Source of the DNA: Acidobacteriota bacterium
Lineage (GTDB): Bacteria; Acidobacteriota; Blastocatellia; Pyrinomonadales; Pyrinomonadaceae
DNA length: 64,000 nucleotides
Direction: 5' to 3'
NCBI GenBank assembly: GCA_019639135.1
Contig: JAHBSL010000010.1
Location: 81,128-145,127, forward strand
In this document: positions 27,334 to 36,404 of the stretch, piece by piece
Layout: every line of letters starts with the position of its first letter
How positions within the stretch are numbered: position 1 is the first letter of the stretch
Notes under the pieces: generated by a model
The model's database searches: none
Seen by the model: only the letters and a program-made list of their open reading frames with translations
Told to the model about the DNA's origin: nothing
Translations under genes and position numbers: made by a program

Positions 27334-28236
27334 CTACAGAGACTCACTCTCGGGTTCGGTCTCCTTATTTTCTTCTTCGTTTGTTGTAACTGCCTCCGGT
27401 TGGTTCGGGTTCACAGCGACCTTGACCATCGCGTGGCGGATGATGCGGTCGCCAAATCGGAATCCACGGAGCAGTTCTTCGCAAACGACATTATTTGCAT
27501 ATTCTTTGGTCTCAACGGTTGCGACCGCCTCATGCAGGTGCGGGTCAAACTCGCTCCCAGTGGCAGGGATCGGGTCAACACCCAATTCCGAAAGGGCCGA
27601 ATTGAATTGCTCATTGACCATTTGGATGCCTTCAAAGAATTGGCCAAACTCAGGCCCTCGCTCTTCCGATAGCTGGTTCGCGGAGTCCAGTGCCCGTTCG
27701 AGGTTGTCAAGAACCGGGAGAAATCTTTCCACGAGCGAGACCGTTTGGTTTCGCAAGTTGTCCGTGCGGTCGCGTTCGTTGCGAGCCTTGAAGGCTTCGA
27801 AATCCTTGTTCCTTCGAAGCGAATTCTCAAGAATTTCCGAGCGTTCGGTCTCAAGCCGACGAACGTTCTCTCTAAGTGCCGCGTTGAATTCTTCGAGGTC
27901 ACTGATCCTTTCCTCGAGTTCGGCGATCTCCTCATCAGCGTCGTCGGTTTCAACCTGCTCTTCCCGTACCTGAACCGCAGCGGTAGGCTCGGGAGATGCA
28001 GGCTTGACGGCGACCGGCTCGGCCTTGGGATGTTGCTTAGGTTCGACAAAGAACACCGATGGATTGCCGTCATCGAAGCCTTCTTCGATCTCTATGACGG
28101 TTGTCTCAAGGGTTATGTGCAGGTCCTTTTCCTTCTCCTCGAGCTGGCGGATGAAATCATCGACCGACTCGGAGTCGGCATCGATCATGCTCTCGGACAA
28201 AGGTTCGATATCCTTTATTTCCTCGTTTTCGTTCAT
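27334..28236 (-). CDS. grpE: GrpE nucleotide exchange factor, copy 2
   Basis: 300 residues from ATG 28236. Unusually long: an acidic N-terminal region (1-115) precedes the coiled coil (about 115-165). The conserved part reads VERFLPVLDNLERALDSA, FNSALSELGVDPIPATGSEF and DPHLHEAVATVETKEYANN, ending RGFRFGDRIIRHAMVKVAV. An acidic Glu-rich tail follows. Being between hrcA and dnaK it is the canonical exchange factor of this operon; copy 1 is in the clp island. Confidence 0.93.
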   Translation of the reverse strand: MNENEEIKDIEPLSESMIDADSESVDDFIRQLEEKEKDLHITLETTVIEIEEGFDDGNPSVFFVEPKQHPKAEPVAVKPASPEPTAAVQVREEQVETDDADEEIAELEERISDLEEFNAALRENVRRLETERSEILENSLRRNKDFEAFKARNERDRTDNLRNQTVSLVERFLPVLDNLERALDSANQLSEERGPEFGQFFEGIQMVNEQFNSALSELGVDPIPATGSEFDPHLHEAVATVETKEYANNVVCEELLRGFRFGDRIIRHAMVKVAVNPNQPEAVTTNEEENKETEPESESL

Positions 28237-28273
28237 TGTTTGTACGCAGGAAACTCTGCGTAAGCTGGAGATC

Positions 28274-29392
28274 CTAGTTCGATTGCTTTGCAAGCAACCT
28301 CTCAAGGACCTTTGCAAGATAGGACACGACTGCGATCATTCGTGCATATTCGATACGGGTCGGGCCAAGAACGCTTAAAGTCCCGACCGCGGTGCTGTCG
28401 CCGATCCTGTATGGAGCTGAGATCAGCGAACAATCTTGAAGGGGCGTTACCGAATTCTCACTTCCGATAACGATCTTGACCTCGCCTTTGCCGGTCTCCT
28501 CTTTTGAGACGCACTCATTGAGGATTTGCAGCAGCTTCGATTTCTCACCTATGGTGGCAAGAAGCTCGCGAAGCCGTTCGAGGTCTGCAAAGTCGCGCTT
28601 TGAAAGAATGTTTGTCGTTCCTTCAACGTAAACTTCGCCCGAAGCCTCGCTCTCGCCCTCGATACTCTGCGAGCAGAGGATAACGGCCGTTTGCAGAAGG
28701 CGGTCAAAGAGAGCCCGATCTTCATGCATCCGCCGTAGTATCTCGTCCCTTATCTCCGAAAGGCTCTTGCCCGTAAATTCAGCATTGAGGTAATTCGAAC
28801 ACTTCTCGAGTTCTTCACGCGTCAATGGGTTCGTCAGTCGGATCAGGCGATTGTGGACGATGTTCGGCGGCGAGACCATGACGACCAGCACGCGATTCTC
28901 AGCGACGCTGATGAACTCGATGTGCTGAAGCCGGTCGTTAGCCAGGCTTGGCGAGACCACTATCCCGACATTATTTGAAAGATCAGAAAGGATCTGCGAG
29001 GTCCGCTCTAGCAGCCGGTCCGGAGCTTCGATGATCGTGTCATCAAAGGAACCGAATTCGTCCGCTATCCTTTTCAGGTCCGAGTCAGAGACCTTCAGGA
29101 CACCGAGCAGATTATCAACATAGAAGCGATACCCGTGGTCGGTCGGCACGCGGCCGGCTGAGGTATGGGGCTGCTCAAGAAATCCGAGTTCCTCAAGCTC
29201 GCTCATCACGCTGCGAATCGTTGCCGAACTCACCCGCGAAGAACTCGCAAAGCGTTCAGCAACCTTTTTTGAACCTACCGGTTCACCAGTGACAAAATGT
29301 TCATCGATCACGGCAGCAAGCACCGCTTGCCCGCGCTTGTCAGGGTCAGGGCGGGCGGATTTTATGTCTCCATTTGACTCACGAACCGCCAT
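28274..29392 (-). CDS. hrcA: Heat-inducible transcription repressor HrcA
   Basis: 372 residues. The N-terminal winged helix includes GSKKVAERFASSSRVSSATI and SELEELGFLEQPHTSAGRVP, the family signature, followed by TDHGYRFYVDNLL. HrcA binds the CIRCE operator and is kept active by GroEL in well-studied bacteria. It is the promoter-proximal gene of the hrcA-grpE-dnaK-dnaJ group, implying autoregulation, yet no CIRCE is visible upstream. Confidence 0.95.
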   Translation of the reverse strand: MAVRESNGDIKSARPDPDKRGQAVLAAVIDEHFVTGEPVGSKKVAERFASSSRVSSATIRSVMSELEELGFLEQPHTSAGRVPTDHGYRFYVDNLLGVLKVSDSDLKRIADEFGSFDDTIIEAPDRLLERTSQILSDLSNNVGIVVSPSLANDRLQHIEFISVAENRVLVVMVSPPNIVHNRLIRLTNPLTREELEKCSNYLNAEFTGKSLSEIRDEILRRMHEDRALFDRLLQTAVILCSQSIEGESEASGEVYVEGTTNILSKRDFADLERLRELLATIGEKSKLLQILNECVSKEETGKGEVKIVIGSENSVTPLQDCSLISAPYRIGDSTAVGTLSVLGPTRIEYARMIAVVSYLAKVLERLLAKQSN

Positions 29393-29419
29393 TTGTCACG
29401 TTGGAGGGAGAACCGCAGC

Positions 29420-29438
29420 GGGAGAGAAGTTTTCTCTC
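29420..29438 (-). promoter_or_regulatory. Inverted repeat in the hrcA leader
   Basis: GGAGAGAA and TTCTCTCC form perfect 8-base arms around three bases. It lies between the predicted -10 box and the hrcA start, a position suited to an operator or a leader hairpin. It does not match CIRCE. Confidence 0.5.
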
Positions 29439-29447
29439 CACTTAATA

Positions 29448-29489
29448 GAAATAGCATCGACACGTGATATGTGTCAACGATTAATCGTT
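29448..29489 (-). promoter_or_regulatory. hrcA operon promoter with two overlapping palindromes
   Basis: On the minus strand a perfect TTGACA (29477-29472) is followed 18 bases later by an extended -10, TGC then TATTTC (29453-29448). One palindrome, arms GACAC/GTGTC (29459-29475), fills the spacer. A second, perfect 14-bp palindrome AACGATTAATCGTT (29476-29489), overlaps the -35 edge. Either could be an operator for HrcA or another regulator. Confidence 0.5.
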
Positions 29490-29506
29490 AAACCAGTATT
29501 AACAAA

Positions 29507-30268
29507 GTGTCCAACATTCCCGCAATTGATGAAATAGCTGGTGTTTACCGTGATGTGATCGGGCATTACGACCCCGAGCGGAGCGGCGTTTCTGTCCATG
29601 TTTCGTTCTATCCGTACGTCGGTATCAACCAAACCATACGCGTTCGTAACGGCAGTGTTTACGTTCGGATCGCCGAGATTTGCCGGGATATGCCTATCGA
29701 GGTTCATCGAGCATTGGCTTATGTTCTTGTCGCAAAACTCTTTCGCCGGCGTGTGCCGAAGCGGGCCCGTGACCTTTATTCCGAATACATTTCCTCGCCC
29801 GAAATGCGCGACCGTGCCGCAGCGAGCCGCCGTGAACGCGGGCGAAAGGTAATAACAGGAACGCAAGGCTCAGTTTACGACCTGGAGGAGCTTTTCTCAG
29901 ATCTGAATACGAAGTACTTTTGGGGAACCCTGAGAAAGCCGAATCTTACCTGGTCTGCGAAGCCGACGTTCAGGATACTCGGCCATTTCGATTCGCACCA
30001 CGACACGATTGTGATCAGTCGTTCGCTTGATTCGGCCGATGTGCCTCGCTTCGTCATCGAATACGTGATGTATCACGAGATGCTGCACGTCTTTCACCCG
30101 ACCGTTCATCACAACGGCCGCCGATACAACCACACGCCCGAGTTTCGCCGCGACGAGGAACGCTTTGAGAGGTTCGAAGAAGCGGATCGCTGGATAGAGA
30201 CGAACGCCCGAAAGCTAAAGCGTAATGTAAAAAAGGGGACGTCTATTCTGCGGCGAATAGTGCGATGA
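29507..30268 (+). CDS. SprT-like zinc metalloprotease domain protein
   Basis: 253 residues with a GTG start and no clear ribosome-binding site. The zinc-binding HExxH is present as YHEMLHVFHP (about residues 188-197), with a later His in YNHTPEFRRDEERF serving as likely third ligand. SprT/Spartan-like proteins cleave DNA-crosslinked proteins in eukaryotes; the bacterial role is unknown. The C-terminus is basic (RKLKRNVKKGTSILRR), consistent with nucleic-acid contact. Divergent from hrcA and convergent with a lipoprotein gene whose 3' end overlaps by 26 bases. Confidence 0.8.
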   Translation: MSNIPAIDEIAGVYRDVIGHYDPERSGVSVHVSFYPYVGINQTIRVRNGSVYVRIAEICRDMPIEVHRALAYVLVAKLFRRRVPKRARDLYSEYISSPEMRDRAAASRRERGRKVITGTQGSVYDLEELFSDLNTKYFWGTLRKPNLTWSAKPTFRILGHFDSHHDTIVISRSLDSADVPRFVIEYVMYHEMLHVFHPTVHHNGRRYNHTPEFRRDEERFERFEEADRWIETNARKLKRNVKKGTSILRRIVR

Positions 30269-31886
30269 TGCTCCCGATAATGCCGAAGTCCGAAACGCTT
30301 GTTCGCTCGATCGCTTTCTGATTGATGCGAGTTTCGGTCGTGTACCTTGCAACTATGGGCGCCTCGTTCGATCTCTTTGCCGAAAGAACGTCGGCGATCC
30401 TCCCCGAGATCTCGGAGTCGCCGCCGATCGTTATCGCCGCGGCGGTCGATGCCGCGAGGGTTTTTATGCTCATGGGAAGTTCCGATCCGCTCGCCCGCTT
30501 TCCCGATTCGAGCGAGCGCTGAACCGCATCCGGGTTACCGATAACTACAACATCTCCGGCGATGGTCATAGCAACATCGCCCTCAGCCGAACGCCAGACG
30601 ATCGTTCCTTGCTCTGCTTCCGTCGGTTTTTCGCTACGAAGCTCTTGAGCGACGGAGTTCATCAATGTCGCACGGTCTTTCACCCTTGCGATGACGACCT
30701 GCCGATCGCCCTCGCCGTCAAATCTTGCCGTTATCAGCTGTGTATCTACTGAGGCGAGGAACTGCTCGGCGTTGTCGATCCCATAGGGCTCGAAAAGGCT
30801 GTCCGAAAAGGCAAGAAGCAGCTTGCCGGAAAGCTCATCGGTTTGCCGCTGTGCGGTCATAAGAGCGGCTCGCCAGGCGACTCTGGGATCTTTGAGGTTG
30901 TAGCGAGTTGCCGAGACGATGGTCTCCGGAATGAATCGTTCCAGCCCGAGCGGGCCACCTTCGGCCGCTGCCATCGATTCGCCAAGCACTGCTCCCGTTT
31001 CGTTGACTGTAGAGATGGTCAGCCGGTCCTCGATGCCGTTCTCAACCGACTGCGACGTCCATCGCACTTCAGTGACCGTGTTCCTCAGCACCTCCGGCAG
31101 TACTCTGGCGACAAAGCTCTGTACGTCGGCGTCGTCACTCGCCCGGTTCGCCAGCGAGATGCCGGAGATGTTTGCAAGCTGTGCTATGCCGTCCTTGGAA
31201 ATGAAGCCCGAGATGAGGCCGGCGGGTTCGGTGAGATCGTTCCGTTTGGCTATCGAGCCAAGTTCGCCGTTCCTTGTTGCAAGGGCACGCTCGAGCGCCG
31301 ATTCATCGTTGCCAAAGATGATCAGGCTGCCGAGAACCAGCGCGAACGCTTTCTGCCCATCTTGCCCGAGCCAGATGAAATATCGTCCGCCGTGCTTTTC
31401 TGAGATCTCAAGATTTGCCTCCCCGCCGTATGCTTCGCTGATGAAAAGCCCAAGTTCATTTTCAACGAACCCGAGCACCTGGAAATTCCACAGCCGGGTT
31501 TCGGCTACTGCGACGAACCTCGGTCGGAAATTGAGCACCGAGTTCGAATCGGTTACGGGCTGTTCGATGGTCTCAAAACCCGTGACCGCGACCGCCATTT
31601 CAATGCCGTCTATTGCACGAAGATCGGGCTTGTTTTCAGCCGCCTCGGCAAAACGCGGGATCTCCGTTACTGCACGGATCAGCCGACCGAGGTCGCGGGT
31701 TTCGACAAAGATCAGGGCGTCCTCCGGTATCGCCGTTCGCGGATCGGTCGGAGGCGAGCCGCACGACGCAGCCGCCAACACAAGGGTGAAGAGCAGAACG
31801 GCCAGTTTTCGCTCGTTCCGGCCGACACGGTTTGCTAATTCGGCGAGCGGGCCAAAGCAACTCTTTGTGTTAAGATTCTTTGCCAT
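30243..31886 (-). CDS. Putative lipoprotein of unknown function, 547 aa
   Basis: The ATG at 31886 gives MAKNLNTKS; an ATG at 31913 is also in frame. A hydrophobic segment LAVLLFTLVLAAASCGSPP contains a lipobox-like AAASC. The large mature part alternates alpha and beta and has pieces such as DALIFVETRDLGRLI, resembling 'DUF3352-type' proteins by eye; not confirmed. Its start codon overlaps that of the divergent SDR gene by two bases, so the two promoters must lie inside each other's coding sequence. Its 3' end overlaps the SprT-like gene. Confidence 0.7.
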   Translation of the reverse strand: MAKNLNTKSCFGPLAELANRVGRNERKLAVLLFTLVLAAASCGSPPTDPRTAIPEDALIFVETRDLGRLIRAVTEIPRFAEAAENKPDLRAIDGIEMAVAVTGFETIEQPVTDSNSVLNFRPRFVAVAETRLWNFQVLGFVENELGLFISEAYGGEANLEISEKHGGRYFIWLGQDGQKAFALVLGSLIIFGNDESALERALATRNGELGSIAKRNDLTEPAGLISGFISKDGIAQLANISGISLANRASDDADVQSFVARVLPEVLRNTVTEVRWTSQSVENGIEDRLTISTVNETGAVLGESMAAAEGGPLGLERFIPETIVSATRYNLKDPRVAWRAALMTAQRQTDELSGKLLLAFSDSLFEPYGIDNAEQFLASVDTQLITARFDGEGDRQVVIARVKDRATLMNSVAQELRSEKPTEAEQGTIVWRSAEGDVAMTIAGDVVVIGNPDAVQRSLESGKRASGSELPMSIKTLAASTAAAITIGGDSEISGRIADVLSAKRSNEAPIVARYTTETRINQKAIERTSVSDFGIIGSIIALFAAE

Positions 31887-32670
31887 GAGCGACAGCGTAT
31901 TTGCAAGAGACATTTTACAGGGGAAAGTTGCGTTTGTAACAGGCGGCGGGACCGGAATAACCGGCGGTATCGCCCGGGCGATGGCCGAACACGGTGCTCG
32001 GGTTGCGATAACCAGCCGAAAGGAAGAGAACCTTGCGGCGATGAAAACGCTGATCGAGGAAGGCGGCGGGGAGTGTTTCGCGGTCGCGGCGGACGTCCGC
32101 GATTATGACGCCGTTCAAAACGCAATAGCTAAGACGGTCGAGCATTTCGGCAGGATCGATATCGTGGTCAACGGTGCCGCGGGCAATTTCCTTTGCGCGG
32201 CTGAGCAGCTTTCGGCTAATGGTTTCGGGACGGTCGTTGATATCGACACGAAAGGCACATTCAACGTTTGCCGGGCGGCATTCGAGGAGCTTAAGAAAAC
32301 GCAGGGGCAGATCCTGAATATCTCGGCGACGCTCCACTACCTTGCCACGCCGATGCAAATACACGTCTCGGCGGCAAAGGCGGGTGTAGATGCAATCACA
32401 CGCAATCTTTCGGTCGAATGGGGCCGCCATGGTATTCGGGTCAACGGTATCGCTCCGGGGCCGATCGAGGATACGGAAGGGATGAAGCGGCTTTTGCCCG
32501 AACCGCTCAAAGAGAAGATCACAAAGAAGATACCGGTGGGGCGCTTCGGCCGCATCAGGGATATCGAGAATGCTGCTCTCTTTCTGACCTCGGACGCTGC
32601 GAGTTATGTGAACGGCGTAACGCTGGTCGTTGACGGCGGGCAATGGCTTCTCGGGACAAGCCTTGGTTAA
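31885..32670 (+). CDS. SDR-family 2,4-dienoyl-CoA reductase-like enzyme
   Basis: 261 residues from ATG 31885 (MSDSVFARDIL). Rossmann motif TGGGTGITGGIARAMAEHG binds NADPH. NGAAGNFLCAAEQLSANGF, then AAKAGVDAITRNLSVEWG and GIAPGPIEDTEGM, match the DECR group, which removes double bonds of polyunsaturated fatty acyl-CoAs for beta-oxidation. As in that group, the usual Tyr of YxxxK is replaced (Val four residues before Lys). A long open frame upstream on this strand is antisense to the lipoprotein gene and was not used. Confidence 0.82.
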   Translation: MSDSVFARDILQGKVAFVTGGGTGITGGIARAMAEHGARVAITSRKEENLAAMKTLIEEGGGECFAVAADVRDYDAVQNAIAKTVEHFGRIDIVVNGAAGNFLCAAEQLSANGFGTVVDIDTKGTFNVCRAAFEELKKTQGQILNISATLHYLATPMQIHVSAAKAGVDAITRNLSVEWGRHGIRVNGIAPGPIEDTEGMKRLLPEPLKEKITKKIPVGRFGRIRDIENAALFLTSDAASYVNGVTLVVDGGQWLLGTSLG

Positions 32671-33294
32671 TTACTTTCTAACAAAGAGCCGCCGATAGAC
32701 TGGCAGTTGCTTGTCTTCGACGGCTTTTTCGCGCTCGGTCTTGACCGGAAACGGGTTCTCGGACGTCGTTTGCTCGCTAAACTTTCCGCTTGCCCTGAAA
32801 TATTCGAACATCTCCTCGGCCAGGAACTCGATGTCCGTTTGGACAAAGACACGGCCGCCAGTCCTAAGATGCGAGGCGATGGTCTCGACCATTTCCGGAT
32901 TTACCATCCGGCGCTTTGCGTGTTTTTTCTTGAACCACGGGTCGGGGAACTGAATAGTAACTACTTCTAGAATGTCATTTGGAAGACCTTGAAGGAGCCG
33001 TTCCAGCCAGAGCATCGCGTTGCAGAATGAGTAATGCAGGTTTGAAAGTCCGGCCTCTTCAGCTAACCGATTGGCTTCGGTAACAAGCGGTTCGCGGATC
33101 TCGGCGCCAAGGTAGTTTCGGCTCGGATCGGCCTCGGCCATCCGGAGCAGAAAGCGGCCGCGGGCACAGCCGATGTCCAGCAGCAGCGGTCTGGCAGGGT
33201 CAGAAAAGAGATCTTTGTAAACAAGCGGTTCGGGCTCCTGCCGATAAAACGGCGAGAGTGGATTTACGTGCTGGTGAACTCGAACTCGGGGCAT
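32671..33294 (-). CDS. trmB: tRNA (guanine-N7-)-methyltransferase
   Basis: 207 residues from ATG 33294, which overlaps the fabG stop codon (TAATG). SAM-binding motif LDIGCARGRFLLRMA, followed by YLGAEIRE and the hallmark QFPDPWFKKKHAKRRMV. Methylates G46 in the variable loop of tRNAs. Translationally coupled to fabG upstream. Confidence 0.95.
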   Translation of the reverse strand: MPRVRVHQHVNPLSPFYRQEPEPLVYKDLFSDPARPLLLDIGCARGRFLLRMAEADPSRNYLGAEIREPLVTEANRLAEEAGLSNLHYSFCNAMLWLERLLQGLPNDILEVVTIQFPDPWFKKKHAKRRMVNPEMVETIASHLRTGGRVFVQTDIEFLAEEMFEYFRASGKFSEQTTSENPFPVKTEREKAVEDKQLPVYRRLFVRK

Positions 33295-34049
33295 TACATC
33301 GCAAGCCCGCCGTTGGCGTTGATCACTTCGCCGGTTATGTAGGCAGCGGCCGGGGAGAGCAGGAAGCAAACTATCTCGGCGGTTTCTTGAACATTCCCGA
33401 GCCGTCCCAGCGGTATCTGCGAAAGGATCTTTTCACGATACTCGGCGTTCATTTCGCTGGCCATCTCGGTTTCGACAAGGCCGAGCGCAAGTGCATTGAC
33501 CGTGATGTTGCGGCTCGCGACCTCTTTGGCGAGAGCCTTCGTCAGGCCGATCATGCCGGCCTTCGAGGCGGAGTAGTTCGTTTGCCCGAGCATTCCGACG
33601 ACGCCGGAGACCGATGTGATGTTGACGATAGAGCCGCCGTTCTCGTTCTTCATCATTGGCCGAAGCACGGCCTTTGAAAAGTTCCACGCACCTTTCAGGT
33701 TTGTGTCGATGACCGAATCCCAATCGTCCTCCTTCATTCGGAGTATCAGTTGGTCGCGAGTAATGCCGGCATTGTTGACGAGGAAATCTATTGTGCCGAA
33801 CTCGGCCGCTGCCGCCTTTACGAACTCTGCCGAGGCTTCCGTGTTCGCCACGTCGCACTGGGCCGCGAAGGCCCGTACATCAAGCCCTTCGATCTCCGCC
33901 TTCAGCTTTTCGGCCTCTTCTGCGCTTCGGGCGTAGTTGAATGCCACATTGCAGCCACGATGTGCCAATTCGAGCGCGATCGCTTTCCCGATGCCGCGCG
34001 TCCCGCCGGTCACGATGGCGGATCGGCCCTCAAATTGTTTGTTACTCAA
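33294..34049 (-). CDS. fabG: 3-oxoacyl-[acyl-carrier-protein] reductase
   Basis: 251 residues using a TTG start at 34049 (SNKQFEGRSAIVTGG), preceded by GGAGAG; the upstream extension has no site. Cofactor motif TGGTRGIGKAIA, NNAG, catalytic Ser (NITSVSGVVGM) and YSASK. NADPH-dependent reduction in fatty-acid synthesis, or another 3-ketoacyl thioester reductase since no other fab genes are nearby. First gene of the fabG-trmB pair. Confidence 0.9.
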   Translation of the reverse strand: MSNKQFEGRSAIVTGGTRGIGKAIALELAHRGCNVAFNYARSAEEAEKLKAEIEGLDVRAFAAQCDVANTEASAEFVKAAAAEFGTIDFLVNNAGITRDQLILRMKEDDWDSVIDTNLKGAWNFSKAVLRPMMKNENGGSIVNITSVSGVVGMLGQTNYSASKAGMIGLTKALAKEVASRNITVNALALGLVETEMASEMNAEYREKILSQIPLGRLGNVQETAEIVCFLLSPAAAYITGEVINANGGLAM

Positions 34050-34171
34050 GATATCTCTCTCCTTCAAAGTAAACCTCGATTCTAGATTCTGCGTCACGCA
34101 TCGTCAAAGCACCGCTCCGTGTCCTTTGTGCTCGCTGCATGGTTTCGCTTATGATTCGAGGGAAAACCTTT

Positions 34172-35677
34172 ATGACATCCGCACTTTTGCTTAAACGTCT
34201 CGCCTGCTTTGTCCTGTTCATTTCGATGCTTTCGACCGCTGTCTTTGCCCGGCAAGGTGCAACGCATTTTCGCGAAGTGACGGTTATTGATGGCACCGGT
34301 TCGCCACGTTACGTCGCCGATGTGACGATCCTCGGCGACCGTATAGCCAGGATCGGCAAGCCCGGCTCGGCGAAGCCGCGGGAAGGCGACCGTGTGATCG
34401 AAGGCCGCGGCCTTGTGTTGGCTCCAGGATTCATCGATATCCACAACCACAGCGAATCTGGCCTCTTGCGCGAAGGAACGGCGGCAAATCAAGTCTCGCA
34501 GGGAATAACGACGCTCATTGTCGGCCCGGACGGCGGCTCGCCGGATTCGATCGGCGGCTATCTCTCTAGCTTACGAGGCAAGACCGCGGTCAACGTTGGT
34601 GCCTTTATCGGTCACGGTACGCTCCGAACGCTCGTAATGAAAGAAGATCTCCGCCGGCCGGCAACACAGGAAGAGATCGCCGCGATGTCCACTCTGCTTG
34701 AGAGGGCGATGAAGGAGGGAGCATTCGGGCTTTCGTCCGGGCTTGAGTATGACGCGGGTTTTTCGGCCACGACCGAAGAGTTGATCCAGCTTTCGCGGGT
34801 TGCTGCAAAGCACGGCGGCATTTATATGACCCATATGCGCGATGAAGAAGAAGGTGTGCTCAACGCCATTCGCGAGGCGATCCGAATTGGCCGCGAGGCA
34901 AACATCCCGGTCCAGATCTCGCATATAAAGATGGGTAACAAGAGTGTTTGGGGCAGATCGGCCGATGCGGTCGCGTTGGTCAACGAGGCTCGCAAAAGCG
35001 GTCTCGATATCACTGCCGATGCATATCCTTATGTCGCCTGGGCATCGACCATCACGGTGCTCGTGCCGAGCCGAAAGCACGAAGACCCGGTCGAGGTGCA
35101 AAAGGGGATCGACGCTCTTGGAGGCCCGGACAAGGTGCTTATAACTTCCTGTAGTGCGTTTCCAGACTATGAAGGCAAAACACTTGAACAGGCCTCAGCG
35201 TTTGCCAAAAAGACTCCGGTCGAAACCTACATTGAAATAGTAAAGAACGGCGGGGCGGGCGTCGTCGGTTTCGGAATGAGTGAGAACGACGTTAAGACCT
35301 TTTATCAAACGCCATGGGTAATGGTCTCAAGCGACGGCGGGATAGGCAGTCGCCATCCTCGCGGAACGGGAACCTTCCCGCGTGTTCTCGGGCTGTTCGT
35401 CCGCGAAAATAAATGGCTTGGGCTTGAAGAAGCGATAAAGAAAATGTCGCTGATGCCGGCCGAGAGGCTCGGCCTTCGCGACCGTGGAAGGGTCAAGAAA
35501 GGCCTTAAAGCGGACCTCGTTCTTTTCGACCCGCAAGCGGTAATCGACCGGGCTACATTCACCGAGCCGCAGCTTTTTGCCGAGGGCATCAAGACAGTCT
35601 TTGTCAATGGGGCAGAAGTCTGGGATGGGACCAAGACGACCGGGCAACTTCCGGGCGAGATCGTCAAAGGCCGATAA
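34172..35677 (+). CDS. Exported D-aminoacylase-like amidohydrolase
   Basis: 501 residues from ATG 34172, 9 bases after GAGGG. Signal peptide LLLKRLACFVLFISMLSTAVFA. Metal-binding IDIHNHSESG, then TTLIVGPDGGSP, SSGLEYDAGF, HMRDEEEGVL, SHIKMGN, and the late Asp/His block SSDGGIGSRHPRGTGTF. This set is typical of N-acyl-D-amino-acid deacylases. Being exported, it could release D-amino acids from cell-wall or modified peptides in the periplasm. Convergent with rph (one base between stops). Confidence 0.85.
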   Translation: MTSALLLKRLACFVLFISMLSTAVFARQGATHFREVTVIDGTGSPRYVADVTILGDRIARIGKPGSAKPREGDRVIEGRGLVLAPGFIDIHNHSESGLLREGTAANQVSQGITTLIVGPDGGSPDSIGGYLSSLRGKTAVNVGAFIGHGTLRTLVMKEDLRRPATQEEIAAMSTLLERAMKEGAFGLSSGLEYDAGFSATTEELIQLSRVAAKHGGIYMTHMRDEEEGVLNAIREAIRIGREANIPVQISHIKMGNKSVWGRSADAVALVNEARKSGLDITADAYPYVAWASTITVLVPSRKHEDPVEVQKGIDALGGPDKVLITSCSAFPDYEGKTLEQASAFAKKTPVETYIEIVKNGGAGVVGFGMSENDVKTFYQTPWVMVSSDGGIGSRHPRGTGTFPRVLGLFVRENKWLGLEEAIKKMSLMPAERLGLRDRGRVKKGLKADLVLFDPQAVIDRATFTEPQLFAEGIKTVFVNGAEVWDGTKTTGQLPGEIVKGR

Positions 35678-35678
35678 A

Positions 35679-36398
35679 CTAGGTCGCAAGCACTCGCCGC
35701 TGTATCTCGAATAACTGATTGATGCCTTTTTCGGCAAGGATCAGCATCTCGTCCATTTGCTCGCGTGAGAAGGGTTCTCGCTCGGCCGTGCCCTGCAGTT
35801 CGATGAACTTCCCAGAGCCCGTGCAAACCACGTTCATATCGACATCTGCCTCGGAGTCCTCGGCATAGGCGAGGTCGAGGATCGGTGTTGCTTCGATGAT
35901 CCCGACGCTGACCGCCGCAACTTCGCTCAGGATCGGATTCGTCTTGATGATCCCTTGTTTCACAAGCCGCCGGCAGGCAAGGGCAAGAGCGACGTAAGCT
36001 CCCGTTATCGAGGCGCAACGCGTTCCGCCATCGGCCTGTATCACGTCGCAATCGAGATAGATCTGCCGTTCGCCAAGCAACTTTGTATCGACGACAGCCC
36101 GTAGGCTTCGCCCGATCAACCTCTGGATCTCCTGCGTCCGTCCGCTCGGCCGTTGAGTTTCCCGCTGCGTTCGCGTATTGGTCGCCCGCGGCAGCATTGC
36201 GTACTCCGCCGTAACCCATCCGAGCCCTTTGTTCCTGAGAAAAAGCGGCACTTTATCCTCGACCGAGGCCGTGCAGATCACCTTCGTACCGCCGACCTCG
36301 ATCAGCGCCGAGCCCTCAGCATAAGGCGAGATGTTCGGCGTGATCTTCGTGTTGCGAAGCTGGTCGAAGGTTCTTGAATCGTTTCGTTGAAATGTCAT
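35679..36398 (-). CDS. rph: Ribonuclease PH
   Basis: 239 residues, normal length. Conserved [11 protein letters not shown] at the N-terminus, [30 protein letters not shown] and [16 protein letters not shown]. Phosphorolytic 3' trimming of tRNA precursors. It starts 6 bases after the murI stop, forming a murI-rph pair. Confidence 0.95.
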   Translation of the reverse strand: MTFQRNDSRTFDQLRNTKITPNISPYAEGSALIEVGGTKVICTASVEDKVPLFLRNKGLGWVTAEYAMLPRATNTRTQRETQRPSGRTQEIQRLIGRSLRAVVDTKLLGERQIYLDCDVIQADGGTRCASITGAYVALALACRRLVKQGIIKTNPILSEVAAVSVGIIEATPILDLAYAEDSEADVDMNVVCTGSGKFIELQGTAEREPFSREQMDEMLILAEKGINQLFEIQRRVLAT

Positions 36399-36404
36399 TT
36401 CGTA

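Noticed and set aside
30919..31884. N-terminal extension of the SDR frame
   Set aside because: Ser/Arg-rich and antisense to the lipoprotein gene; the SDR fold begins at MSDSVFARD (31885).
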